Shown piece by piece: positions 9,648 to 21,787 of a DNA stretch of 64,000 nt. The stretch is from Agapanthus africanus (lineage: Eukaryota > Streptophyta > Magnoliopsida > Asparagales > Amaryllidaceae), in NCBI GenBank assembly GCA_030015575.1, contig JASDDO010000019.1, forward strand, positions 512,526,986 through 512,590,985. The letters run 5' to 3'. The position numbers were made by a program, and so were the translations under genes. The notes beneath the pieces were generated by a model. That model was given only the letters and a program-made list of their open reading frames with translations, made no database searches and was not told the origin of the DNA. Positions within the stretch are counted from its first letter, which is position 1. Every line of letters begins with the position of its first letter.

Positions 9648-12600
9648 ATGACTGAATTTGACTGTAATGACTGGCAAGGTCTGTCCCGATGTCCATTACC
9701 CATGACAAACTGGGACACCTCTTCACTAATCAAACCCTTGCCGTCTCAGGACCAGTTTCCATCGTCATAGATTCTGATATCCGTAAGACATCGGAAAAAG
9801 ACTATGTGAATGCCAAGTGTCTCGTGTTGACCTCAGTTGGTGGTACAAACCAGAGGCAGCATGAGAAGATGGACTTAGTTTCTGTCTTCCTCCATAACAA
9901 AGATTTATATGGAGAGCAATCTCGTATCGCAAAATATGAGACCTCGAACGAATTGCTTCAAGCTAGGTTCGCTATCGGGTCATCTGTAGGGGACAACGTC
10001 CTTACAGAGACTAGCTATTTTGATGAGCTCACGGACCTGAAGACCACGTTGAAGAATGGGTCAAGTACTGACTTGATTCTACAGTCTCCGCCCTCTACTT
10101 ACACCCTGAAGGAAACCAGGGAAGTAGAAGAAAAGGGAAGGGCAATAGTTTTGGGACTAGATATAGCGAAGGAGGGACGTCCCTATTGTTACGGGAAAGG
10201 ACATTGGCAGAGGGATTGCAGGGCTAGCAAAGCCAGTAGCCAGGATTCGAAGCATTTTGTGGCTTCGGCTTCGGGTGTGTTTGTAATAGAAAACTGTATG
10301 TCAATTAACTCTACTTCCTGGATACTAGCTACCGGATCAGGATCTCACATCTGTAATTCATTACAGGCTTTCAGAAATCGTATAGTTATCAGATTAGGTG
10401 ATATGACTCTCAGGGTTGCTAACGGAATGAGCGTGGACGCTGAATCCGTAGGGGAATATCACTTTGGATTGACAAGTGGGCAGATATTGATTCTACATAA
10501 CTGTTTGTATGTTCCTAGTCTAGCTTCTAATATCATATCTGTATCCTTACTTTCTAAGGAAGGATATGATTTTACTTTTGTAAGCGATGTGGTCCACATC
10601 CACCTAAATCAAGTTCTGATTGGGTCAGGTACATTAGATAACGGTATATATGTATTAAATCAAGCTCAGGTTTTCAGTGTCCAGAACACACTTAAAAGAA
10701 AGTCTCCGGAAACAAATCAAGCTTTCTTATGGCATAGTAGACTGGGTCACATCAATGAGACACGGTTAACGAAGTTACATAAAGAGGGATATTTGAATCC
10801 GTTCGAATATCAGTCTTATGCTACTTGTGAATCTTGTCTCATGGGAAAGATGACAAAGACTCCGTTCACTGGACACGGAGTAAGAGCAAGCGAGCACTTG
10901 GGACTCATACACAGTGACGTGTGTGGTCCAATGTCTGCATATGCGCGAAGTGGTTATTCATACTTCATTACTTTTACGGATGATTTCTCTAGGTATGGAC
11001 ATATCTTCTTGATGAAGCATAAATCCGAGGCCTTTGAAAAATTCCAGGAATACAAGAATGAAGTAGAAAAACAAACAGGAAAAAGTATCAAGACACTGAG
11101 ATCTGATCGAGGTGGTGAATACTTGAGTGCTGAATTTCTGGGCTACTTAAAAGAGAATGGAATTCTCTCTCAGCTTACTTCTCCATACACACCACAACAC
11201 AATGGTATATTGGAAAGGCGGAATTGAACCCTATTAGATATGGTTCGTTCCATGATGAGTAAAACTGTGTTACCGCGATCTTTCTGGGGTTATGCACTAG
11301 AAACAGCAGCATATCTTTTGAGCCGGGTTGCTACTAAGTTAGTGCCCACCACACCATATCAGATGTGGAGTGGGAAGAAACCCTATCTTAAATACATTAA
11401 GACATGGGGATGTCCAGCTTTTGTCAAAAAGTAGCATACGGACAAACTCGAGGCACGCTCAGTACAGTGCAAGTTTGTGGGATATCCAAAGAACTCTAAG
11501 GGATATTTCTTCTATTACGCATAGGAACAAAAGGTATTTGTTTCTCGTCATGCCTGCTTCTTGGAAACTGAATTTTTAGAAAATCAGATAAGTGGGAGCG
11601 CAATAGAACTGGAAGAAATTCCAGAACCACAAACTATTACTGAAAGCTTGGTAGAACCAGAGGTTTCAAAAGAACCGGACATCCCAGCGCCACTCCGCAG
11701 GAGTAGTAGGCAGTATCATCTACCCGAGAGATACTACGGTTTTCTCATAGACGGGGATCGAGAGGATTGCATTATTGAAAATGATGAGCCTACTAGCTTC
11801 CAGCAAGCCATTCAGAGCGGCGACTCAGTAAAATGGCTGGATGCAATGCGGACCAAAATGGAGTCCATGTACACCAACAAAGTTTGGACTTTGGACATTG
11901 CTCCAGATGGGGTAAAACCCGTAGGCTGGAAATGGATCTTCAGAAAGAAGATTGGTGTAGATGGGCAGGTTGAAACCTATAATGCTAGACTTGTTGCAAA
12001 GGGTTTTCGTCAAAGACCTGCTTTGGACTATGACGAAACCTTTTCCCCAGTGGCTATGCTCAAATCCATTCGGATCTTTCTTGCCATTTTTGCCTTCCAC
12101 GATTATGAGATCTGGCAGATGGACGTAAAGATGACTTTTCTAAATGGTAATTTGGAAGAGTGCATCTATATGGATCAGCCGGAGGGTTTATTTTCAGAGT
12201 GGGAGCAGCGGAAAAGTGTGCAAGTTGCTTAAGTCCATTTATGGACTAAAGAAGGCATTGCGGAGTTGGAACATCTGCTTTGAAGATACTGTCAAAGAAT
12301 TCGACTTTATCAAAAATCTAGATGAACCATGCATTTACAGTAAGATTGTAGGGAGAGCTGTGGTATTCCTCGTCTTGTACATGGATGACATTCTCTTAAT
12401 AGGAAATGGCATTCCTATGCTACAGTCAGTCAAAGGATTCTTGTCACAAAGGTTCTCCATGAAGGACCTGGGTGATGCCTCCTATATTCAGGGGATCCAG
12501 ATCTATCGTGATAGATCTAAGAGGATGTTGAGACTTTCACAGTCTAGGTACATCAACACCATACTGAAATGATTCAGTATGGAAGATTCATAGCAGGGTT

Positions 12601-13364
12601 ACCTATCGGCTTGTCACGGAATCACCCTCTCCAAAGAGATGTCTCCAAAGACTGATTTGGAAAGGGCTCGCATGTCATCTATACCTTACGCATCTGCGGT
12701 AGGCTCTATAATGTATGCGATGTTGTGTACCAGACCAGATGTAGCATACGCATTGAGCGTTGTAAGCCGGTATCAGTCGGACCCAGGGAAGAAACACTGG
12801 ATAGCAGTAAAGAACATTCTCAAGTACCTGAGAAGGACTAAGGAGATGTTCTTGGTGTATGGCGGAAAAGACCTCCAGATCAAGGCCTTTGCTGACTCCA
12901 GCTTCCAGAGTGACAAGGATGACTCCAAGTCCATGTCGGGTTATGTCTTTACCCTCAATGGAGGGGCGGTTTGTTGGAAGAGCTCTAAACAGGAAACCGT
13001 TGCTGACTCAACGATGGAAGCGGAGTACATAGCTGCTTGCGATGCCGCAAAAGAAGCTGTCTGGATGAAGAAGTTCCTCACAGAGCTTCAGGTGGTTCCT
13101 ACCATTGTTGATCCAATACCGCTGTATTGCAACAACAACGGCGCTATAACTTTAGTGAAGGAACCCAGGTCCCATCAGAAGTCAAGACACATTTTGAGGC
13201 AGTATCACCCGACCAGGGAGATCGTGGATCGCCGGGAGATCGAGGTTCGGAGAGTTGCTACGGGGAATAACACTACAGATCCACTCATGAAGGCCATACC
13301 CCAGAATCATTTCGAGCGGCTGATCGAGATGATAGGTCTTCGATACGCCAGTACATGGCCCTAG
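9648..13364 (+). pseudogene. Decayed copia gag-pol of element 2
   Basis: Order Gag-PR-IN-RT-RH as in element 1, but broken. A frameshift near 9680 separates the start from the main Gag frame (9689 on). The C-terminal Gag is shortened: CGACC to the protease site is 720 nt, against 928 nt in element 1. The zinc knuckle has lost its first Cys, and the protease motif reads ATGSGS, so the catalytic Asp is Ala (10328). Stops: TGA 11225 (CGA in relatives), TAG 11432 (CAG), TAG 11522, a frameshift near 12190, TGA 12570, and a TAG near 12591. RT carries YMDD at 12378-12389 where relatives have YVDD. RNase H is open from 12639 to 13364. It cannot encode functional proteins as it stands. Confidence 0.9.
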
Positions 13365-13378
13365 TGCAAGTGGGAAAT

Positions 13379-13955
13379 TGTTAGTGTATATGCCCTAGAG
13401 GCCATTACTGTATCATACTAGTTTGTATATTACTTAATGGAAGTTTGGGATATTCACAGTTGTATAGACAGTCTTGCTCAGAATGGTAGTATGCTACTTG
13501 GTTTGTTTCTACTTCAATATGTGCATGTGTTTATTTTAGCATATCGCTTATATATATTAGTGGAGCCCTTAAGATCTTTGCTTGATTACCAGCGTTATGA
13601 TGGCAGTCACACTAGTGGGGGCTGGGTAGTCTACAAGCACATCCTTATACAGGTCCCTAGTCATAGGATTATCGAGACGGGGCATCGATACTCCGGAGTA
13701 GACTAGCGTATACGCTTCTCATCCCAGCAGGGAGATGTTATGTACCACAGCCATTAGTACGTCATACTGGAGATAGTATGCGGGTGCTCGTTAGGTTACG
13801 AGTACACTAGACATGACTTGTCGGGATCTGTTGTTTGGTACTATACCTATCGTCAGATATCAGTTCCCAGGTGACAGGAGTACAGCTTAGTCCGTCGACT
13901 TGACACTGCTACCTCGCCTCGAGTGTGTTCCTACTGTACTTTGATTGCTACCTTA
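13379..13955 (+). repeat. 3' LTR of element 2, first part
   Basis: Starts TGTTAGTG after the purine tract GCAAGTGGGAAAT and runs until element 3 interrupts it. The last five bases (CCTTA, 13951-13955) are the left TSD of element 3. The 89-codon LTR frame lies at 13437-13706. It continues at 23910. Confidence 0.9.
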
Positions 13956-16050
13956 TATAAGTGCACGGCAGCGCCCCGGCCGTCAGTCCGAGGGTAAAAT
14001 GCGGAAACGATACTTTTAGAAAACTTGTAAACCGGCACTACCGCGCACTAAAAATCCGGATCGGGCCATTAACCTACTCCTAGCAAATATGAGAAAGGGG
14101 TAGAGAGCTATACCGAGCGATCCGTGTCATTCGGTCTTCGGCCTCCACTCCGATCTGCTCGCGGAATCTCCGGTCTTCATCTCCTCGTCGGAACGGGCAC
14201 CACAATACCGGGTTCTTTTACGGGCGCCCACCTCTGGACCGAAGCAACTCGGGCATGAAGTTGGCGAGCCGACGTGCCCAAAAATGCTGTTGATGAAGCG
14301 TAGGATGATTTTTCTCTTGGGGTTTGAAGTTGCCATTTGATAGAGGTGGAGAATAATGAACAAGAGCAAATGAGCTTTTGGAACTTTGGTGTATCAAAGA
14401 ATGAGATCATAATTTTCCCCACTCACAAAATGAATCTCTCTCTCCCCACAAAGATGTGGCCGGCTTCTCATGAATGGATGATGGAAAATCAACAAGGGGG
14501 TTGAGCACAAGAGGAGAATAATGGTGAGCATAAGAAAAGAGATGATAATGAGGGATTAATGTCACACCAAAGCCAAATCAATTCATATCGAAAAAAAGCA
14601 AAGATGCTATATCTATCATAATCCCTCATTTATAAATAACCCCTCCACAATTGCTAATTTGCACATTTGCAAATTATCCCCTCCATCAGAAAAATCCGGC
14701 CGTGAAGGAACAAAGGAAAACTGGCCGAAACGGAATGTAAACTGGAAACTTCAAAAAACTGATCCCGTAATAAATTACAGGAAAACCCTGCGACTGTATA
14801 TACATACTCGCATTTGTATTCTGACCGAATACAAATGCAAAGAGACAAAATCTACACTGTACAATACTAGGATCAGGCTTAAACCAAAGCCCACTAGTAT
14901 TATCCATCCGATCATGATCCGTGCAATACCGCACGTATCTGATCGAACCCTGCCATATCTCCATACGGCCTCTACAGCATTTTGCCCAAAACATGAAAAA
15001 CTGTCTGTAGGGGACTCTGAAGACTCGTCAATACTTTTGGATGTGGATTTAACCACTAGCACGTCAGAGGTATTAGCCATACGTAACGAGCTACCAGGTA
15101 TTGACCAAAAGGGACGTCTGTGAGCGAACTCATCCTAACACCCTACTGAGCCTGTCAGTGACAATATCCGTACAGTCTGGTCCATTCGTATATGAGCATC
15201 GCATGTCGGGCCTAGGGGGTTGGTAAAAGTCAGGCCCCCAAAAGCGGTACAAGTCGTGTCGGAGTGTAGACCAGAACACCCTGAGATACTGATGGAATAC
15301 CTACCAGTAAATCTCCTGCCTTGGATAAGGACTTCGTGTAATGGCTCTCCTAGACACAGCGCGACCTCACCCCCAATGCCGGAGAGATGAACCCCTGCCG
15401 ATCCGCTTACTGCCACCATGTGGCTCGGGACTGTACCCAACTAAAACCTGTTTGCACGACTCCTTTGAGCCGTGGTAAGGTAGTAATCAAAGCACTGTGG
15501 GAACTCACACGAGACAAATAACGATCTCAGGTCGATGAACTAACCTGTACACATGTCACCAGGGAACTGCCATCTGATGCTAGGTATAATACCAACTAGC
15601 ATGTTCCCGGTGAGTCCTGTCCGGTGTACTCATAACCCAATGAGCACCTGTATACATCTTAGATGAACCAACTGACACCAGTGGCTTGTGAGACTGGCCA
15701 CCACCCCTCGTCGGGGTCTCGACAGTATACACTAGTCTACTCTGGAGTATCGATGCCCTGTCTCGAAACTCCCACGACTAGGGACCTTTTAAGGATGTGC
15801 TTATAGACCCCAGCTCCCACGTATATGATCGCCATCTTACTGCTGGCAGTCAAACAAGAATCCTAGGGCCTCTATCAACGTGCAATAGTGATCTGTAATG
15901 TCACTTAAAGTAGTACACGATGATAAAGATAAACCAGATAGCATACTATCATCTTGAGTAAGACTATCCTACCGGCATAGGTCCTCCCTCAATCATTGCA
16001 ATCAGGTGCCTGTGATCCAATAATTGACTCTGAGGGCACTATATCCAACA
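13956..16050 (-). repeat. 3' LTR of element 3
   Basis: 2095 bp. Read on the minus strand it starts at 16050 right after the purine tract (rc of 16051-16063) and ends at 13956. A TTTATAAAT TATA-like box lies near 14630; the 5' copy has lost it (near 22490). A 154-codon frame on the opposite strand (14659-15123) is also open in the other LTR (22517-22981), but the two copies are not independent evidence. No gene is supported. Confidence 0.9.
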
Positions 16051-16063
16051 ATCTTCCACTTGC

Positions 16064-19000
16064 ACTCAAGTCTAATTATTGCGATGTCGCATACTCACAG
16101 CCCGTGTGATACCGAACACCCAACTCCTCTACTAATCTGTCTCACAAAGCCTGTTTGCGAAACTATTACATTCGAGGAATAGCCTCAGTGAGTGGATCCG
16201 CTCTGATGTTTCTTTCTATGTCTCTCTTTATCAATAGTTTGCGGAGAAAGCCACTTCCCAAAATGAGCAATACCTGTCTTAGAATATGTTTGGATATCTG
16301 ATGGGACCTAGTTCATAAATGAACGCCAAATCCAAACTTTTTAGACTGTATCGTCAACTGAACTTAATCAGTATCCTGCGCCATGCCTCCCTCAGTATCT
16401 GCCTAGACCACCTGTCAAAAATACTGCCCCTCGTCAGAGGGAAAACAATAACTCTGACAGTCACTCTGTCATCCAGGTCCCCTTGGAAGCCTGGAATGAT
16501 AACTGTCCCCCGAAGGAGGCTGCCGTTATCATATCCCTAGAACATCCACTTATGTTCTAAAACCGCTTCCGAATGTTTCTCCAGGATTGGATTAATATCA
16601 ACATATTGCATCTAGTACAAAAACAACGTCTGGTGTTGTACTTGACATCTCATGATCAACTCAATTGCCTAAGCAAGTGATCTGCCAATCATGCGCATCC
16701 CTCTCCCCTTTAGTCTGTAAGACACTTTTAGAGAGGGTGACTCCATCACCTGCAGGTACACTACCGTGCCAGGAGTCGTCCATTCTAAAACACCTTGAGA
16801 ATGCTGTCTAAGTACCCAGACTGGGACACTTCCCAAATCTAGATCTAAAACTATAGATCTAATAACCAGGATGTCTGATATAATATCCAAGTCCCATATG
16901 GAGAAACCACTGTGTGACAACCAAAGTATAACCGACCGTAGTATTGGAATTTTACTTCCTACTCTGTGTATGTCATCCAAATACCAGGACATCACACCCT
17001 ACTACCTTCTTAACAGATCCATCTCCTATTCTGATGAAGTCAAACCTATGACTGTCACATCAGAAATAGATGATCTATCTCCGCTATATCTGCTTAAGTC
17101 TATAAATAGACATAAGCCACTTGTCCACTATGCTTCCGCTGCTCCCACTGACTATGACAACCCTCTGGCAGAGTCATATAGACGTACACTTCTAAAGCTA
17201 GTTTAGAACGACGCTATATTCATCCTCCCGCCGGGTCTCATGGTCTGGAACAACAGCAATGGCAAGTCTGGGTAAATAAGAACCTCCTTGTCACCGTCCT
17301 TGAGCATACCAAAGTACCTCTCGAGTGCCTGAGGTTACCCACCATATCTGCGGAGTGGCCAATGGAATGTCAAACCAGATTGAATCTTTAGGTTCTTATC
17401 AAATCTTCAGTAATCGTTTGCGGTTCTGGAATCACTTCCAGTTCTACCATACTCCCACTACTGTTTTCTGAAAAAATCTACTTTTATTAAAACTGTGACG
17501 AGTCAAGAACAATATCACTATTGATCTTCCAGATGGTAGAAAATCAACCCTCATCATAGCCCGGGTCAACCCACAAACAGCCATTACAGAAACGTGCCTT
17601 GAGTTGTCCAGTGTCTGGTTTTAAGTATAAGCTGGACAACTCCCCGTACCTTAACAATGTCAAGATATGAACTGTTCTATATCCAATACACAAACAGAGG
17701 CACTAATTTAATTGGAACCAGATTCAAATCATGCAGCTGTCTCCACTGCATGTCAACTAAATGGAGAGAGGCCGATCAGCATTACTCATTTTAGGAGTAC
17801 TTCCAATTATGAGTAATCTGAAAGAGAAGTAAGTTCTCTTAATCATTACTATCAACTGAATACCATACACAAGTATCTAAATCTTCGATCACCTTGAAGA
17901 ATCACGATACTTGCAACACCTGGTTCTTTACTTTACTCTTATACCTATAACTCCTCAAAACTTAGACCTTGCATTTCTACGAAACACATGTCTAAGAACT
18001 AGAAAAGTCACAAGTAAACAGAATATAGCACGAGGACCAACCCCTCTGTCCTAATGGATACTGGACAACATACAATACTCTGTATAAGTCCCTTGAGTCT
18101 AATAACTCATTCCCTGTGTGTCGTAGGTTGAAAACTGTACTATGGTTATGAAGAATTACACCGCTGTTCAATGCTCCTTACCTAACCATCCACTGATATT
18201 GGTAAATGTCATAGACATAATTTCAAAAAGGTATATCTCACTCTATAAAAATAGACGTACAGATATATCAATTTGAAATTGGTGCATAACAACAGATATT
18301 CAAAATCAAATATTTGCCATCCGGCAAACTACCCAGGTGATTTCCTCAAATATCACCAATTACAACGAATTCCGATATAATGAGGATAATCACCTAATTC
18401 CCAATAACTTACTCCCACTCATCATCTGTAAAACTATAGAGATGTGAGAATCAAACCTGGTAAATACATACCCTAGAGTAAGGACTAATTGGGAAACCAG
18501 TTTTCTTTTAACAATTCACAGTGAAACTGAAACATTGAATTGTTTCGTAGGGGTATCCGGATATTCCTAGTAATGCCTCTTCTATTATCCAGATTCACAA
18601 TTGTAACCGTATATTTCTTTACCATCTCTCCAAATCCCTTCATATGTCTTTAGTCATTACCTTCTGTACACCCTCTTAGGCTAAATGGTTTTCTTCCTTC
18701 CCTACCTTTCGGCACCAGCCTATGGTTTGGAAGAAAACTATCCAAAAAGCATAATGGGTATACTTTCCTAATCCTAGGAGCACTCGCAACCCGAGAGAAG
18801 GTAAAGATAAAAGACACCTGAATAAAGCTTATTCCTATTTCTCCTGAACCAGAATCCATCCCCGAACTGGAACAAGTTCCTTTCGAGTTCGTATATAACC
18901 ATACGATGGAGTATCCAAATAACTGGGGATCTTCGTAGTGATACGGAGTGTCCTGGAGAAATACAAAGGTGAAGTGGGAGTGGTAATGAAATACTTGGTT

Positions 19001-19480
19001 TGGTCATGATTAGCAGTCGCAATTTACTTTGCCCTCGTTCTATTCCCTTTATTTGTCTTAACTTAATACCTTTCGCACACCATCGTTAGGCTAATTGGTT
19101 TTCTTCATTCCCTACTGGTCGGCACCTGCCTATGGTTTGGAAGAAGACTATCCAATTTTCGTAATAGTTGTACTGTCCCTTAATCCAAGGAGCACTCGCA
19201 ACCTAAGAGAAGGTAAAAGGAAAAGGCAACTGAATAGTCATATTCATTTTCTCCAGAACCTGAAACCATCCTCGAATAAATTCCTTCGAGTTCGTATATA
19301 ACCATACGATGGTTTTATCCAATGGAATTGGACGTTCGTGGTAATACGAGGTGTTCTTGAGAAAAGGGTAAAAGTAGGAGTGGCAATGAGGTTTGCAACT
19401 CTGACAATCCAAAAGCCAGTGTTTAAGAAGGTTCGGTCAACTTGGTTACTGAGTCATAGTTTAGGGTCGGGCCATGGTCG
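16064..19480 (-). pseudogene. Ruined copia gag-pol of element 3
   Basis: Only fragments are readable. 16060-17220 (minus) aligns with the RNase H and RT of element 4; the RT active site reads YLDD in a degenerate context near 16985, followed by recognisable GNDIP-like and DLG-like blocks. 17220-18640 keeps scattered integrase-linker and integrase similarity. The place where gag should be (about 18660-19400) is occupied by two imperfect copies of a block of about 330 bp. No frame exceeds about 110 codons. It follows the same pyrimidine/CAG/CGACC context (19476-19508) as the other elements. Confidence 0.75.
18665..19400. repeat. Imperfect tandem duplication inside element 3
   Basis: Copy A about 18665-18990 and copy B about 19075-19400, offset about 400-410 bp. 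Shared landmarks include GGCACC(A/T)GCCTATGGTTTGG, GGAGCACTCGCAACC and TCGTATATAACCATACGATGG. The two copies are well diverged, so the duplication is old. Not seen in elements 1, 2, 4 or 7. Confidence 0.7.
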
Positions 19481-21774
19481 CTGCCAAAGAGAGAGAGAAA
19501 AGAAACACTCAGCGTGCACTCTAACCTTGATCAGAATGGTTATCAATTTATCTAATCAGGAAACCTCCCACTGTAAGCTCAAATTCTCCTCCAAACCTGA
19601 AAGAAGAATTAGTCGGGATCACCCGAGGAGTAAACTAACTCATCAGTGGGAATCGGGATCCAACTATCATCGCATGATAATGTGACGAAATCCGCTCACG
19701 TTATCACACTCCATAAGGTATGCGCATATCTGGCAAGTTTCAGTTTCTTTAGAAACTCCCGATATGATTTTTGCCCCATGCTCTTATGACCTTGACTAAG
19801 GCCAACAAATCATAAGTCACATGTCAAGTTCTACCCGTCATTGTCCAGGTTAATTTAAACCCACCCGTACAAGCCCTTGACTAGGGCCAACAAGGCAATA
19901 CGACTGTCCTAAACCAACGCATCTATCTATGCAGCAGAAAGGTAACAAGCAGCTACCATACACTATGTCTTGACCAAGGCCAACAAACATAGCATGAATA
20001 CTACGTGCTACCCGTCTGAAATGACGGAGGGCTACGAATGGTTTTTGGCGAAAAACCTTTAACGTAATGAACTTGATATCGTTGAAGGAACCGGATAGCT
20101 TTTATAAAAATATAGTGGCGAAAACCTTTGCTAAAGAGGTCACTCCCGGTGAAGGGATCTCGGCTCTTTCCCCATCGAATGAGGTGCAGGATATTCCAAC
20201 TGAATACCACGATGCAAAGCAAAAGTAAACGACTATAGCGAAGTTATTGCCCTGACGCAAACTTCTGTCTAAGGGGTCACTCCTGGTGAAGGGATCTCGG
20301 CCCTTACCTCGTCGACTGAGGTGCTGGATATTCATAACCGAATACCACTGTGTAAAACAAAAGAGAACGTCTTTGCAATAACAGCTTTTTGAAAAATGTT
20401 CCAACAACATCAGAATAAGTTTATTTATCTTGCATTGATCCGAATCAACGCAGTCCCATCAATTGATTACACCACAAAGAACGAAAATAATGAAGTACGT
20501 ATATGCCATCCGCATTCGCCACTGGGTCCCGTCATCACCCGTTAGGTTACTTAACTAACGACAGAGCGGGGACTGGACTAGCGCGGATGCAAAACATATA
20601 CAACATCTACTAGTATATATATATATATCAATATATAATATTCGCTCAAGGCGTGATAAAATGCAACATCACAGAAATGTAATAAGCATCACAGAACAAT
20701 ACAGATATCTGGGATCCCCGGGTTTCATAGAGCCGCTACTGAAACCCGACGTTCTCCTGATCGTGTGGATAGCCTGCACAATGAAATCCTAGACCCCTAC
20801 TGGCGCGGCAAGTTACCCGCCAAAACCTGAAGCGAGGCAGCCCGCTTTAACAACGTGAATGGACCACCCAGCACTTCACGGAATCCGGTAACTTGGGCAC
20901 CCCTCCTGGGTCAACCTATACCACCTACAAGTGCAGCGAATAGCCCGCCAATTCTAGAGTGAAGCCCCCTCCGTCTCAATGCCATGAGATGCGGGCCCGT
21001 TGCCCTCTAGAACCCGGCTATCCGTGCACCCCTCCGCGGGGTAATCCTAGTACAGAAAGTAAAGTATACATACAACGGGTACATCGACCTCAACCCGGTC
21101 GTGCCCCAAAAGAATAATATACAAACAGGCAGTAACGACAGTCTACATGTCGAACGCTCGCCCCGCAATATCAAATGTACATATACAACCAAACTGTACT
21201 ACCATTGCATCCAGGCTATCCCCACGACAAATCCGCAATATCACAGCACAACACAGAACATCAACGTGAATGTCACGTTCGCAAATCCGTCAAAAAGGGC
21301 TATAGCAGTTAGACAGGATTTACCGATCAAGTGACATTCACGGTCGCAGATATAATGTAAATACTGTGAACTAACATGTTTAAAATTTTCGATCGACTAA
21401 ATTTATCGAAGTGGGCCCCAAGCACAACAGTAGCACACAAAAACATCTGGGACCAAAAAGAATATACCAGAAACCCTATTTCCATGTCAGAGAGCCACTG
21501 TAAAAATTTGATGCAGTGAAGCCAAATTTCGGCGGCGGATCCGCGGCCAAAACATGGTTTTGGCCGCTGACCCGCTGCGCTACAGTAATTTCAGCCTACC
21601 AAATTTTCACAGAATGCATAAAAAACCCTGCACGTAATTTTCTAATGTACCAAATAATTTTTAGAGCACAGAAAAATTCGACAGAAAGTACGACATGAAA
21701 ACGCAGTTTTTGGAAAATCCATTCGATCGAACTTGTAAACACGTTAGAGCAAGCTAGACTAGGTTAATGTCGTG
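19481..21774 (-). other. Element 3 leader
   Basis: Read on the minus strand from the primer site: a perfect 11-bp hairpin GCGGCCAAAAC/GTTTTGGCCGC with a 3-nt loop (21543-21567), 219 nt after the primer site; a compound hairpin (20508-20588; inner stem 20539-20545 with 20555-20561); a duplicated block (20121-20227 and 20257-20364) containing GTGAAGGGATCTCGG; three TTGGCC..GTCAAG motifs (19790-19809, 19873-19893, 19968-19988). No gene supported. Confidence 0.75.
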
Positions 21775-21786
21775 GCTCTGATACCA
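21775..21786 (-). other. Primer-binding site of element 3 (initiator tRNA-Met)
   Basis: Reverse complement of GCTCTGATACCA, that is TGGTATCAGAGC, one base from the 5' LTR end. Confidence 0.9.
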
Positions 21787-21787
21787 G

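Noticed and set aside
14659-15123. 154-codon frame opposite to the element 3 LTR, also open at 22517-22981
   Set aside because: Both copies come from one LTR pair, so they are a single observation. It is antisense to the element, has no recognisable domain and no counterpart in other families.
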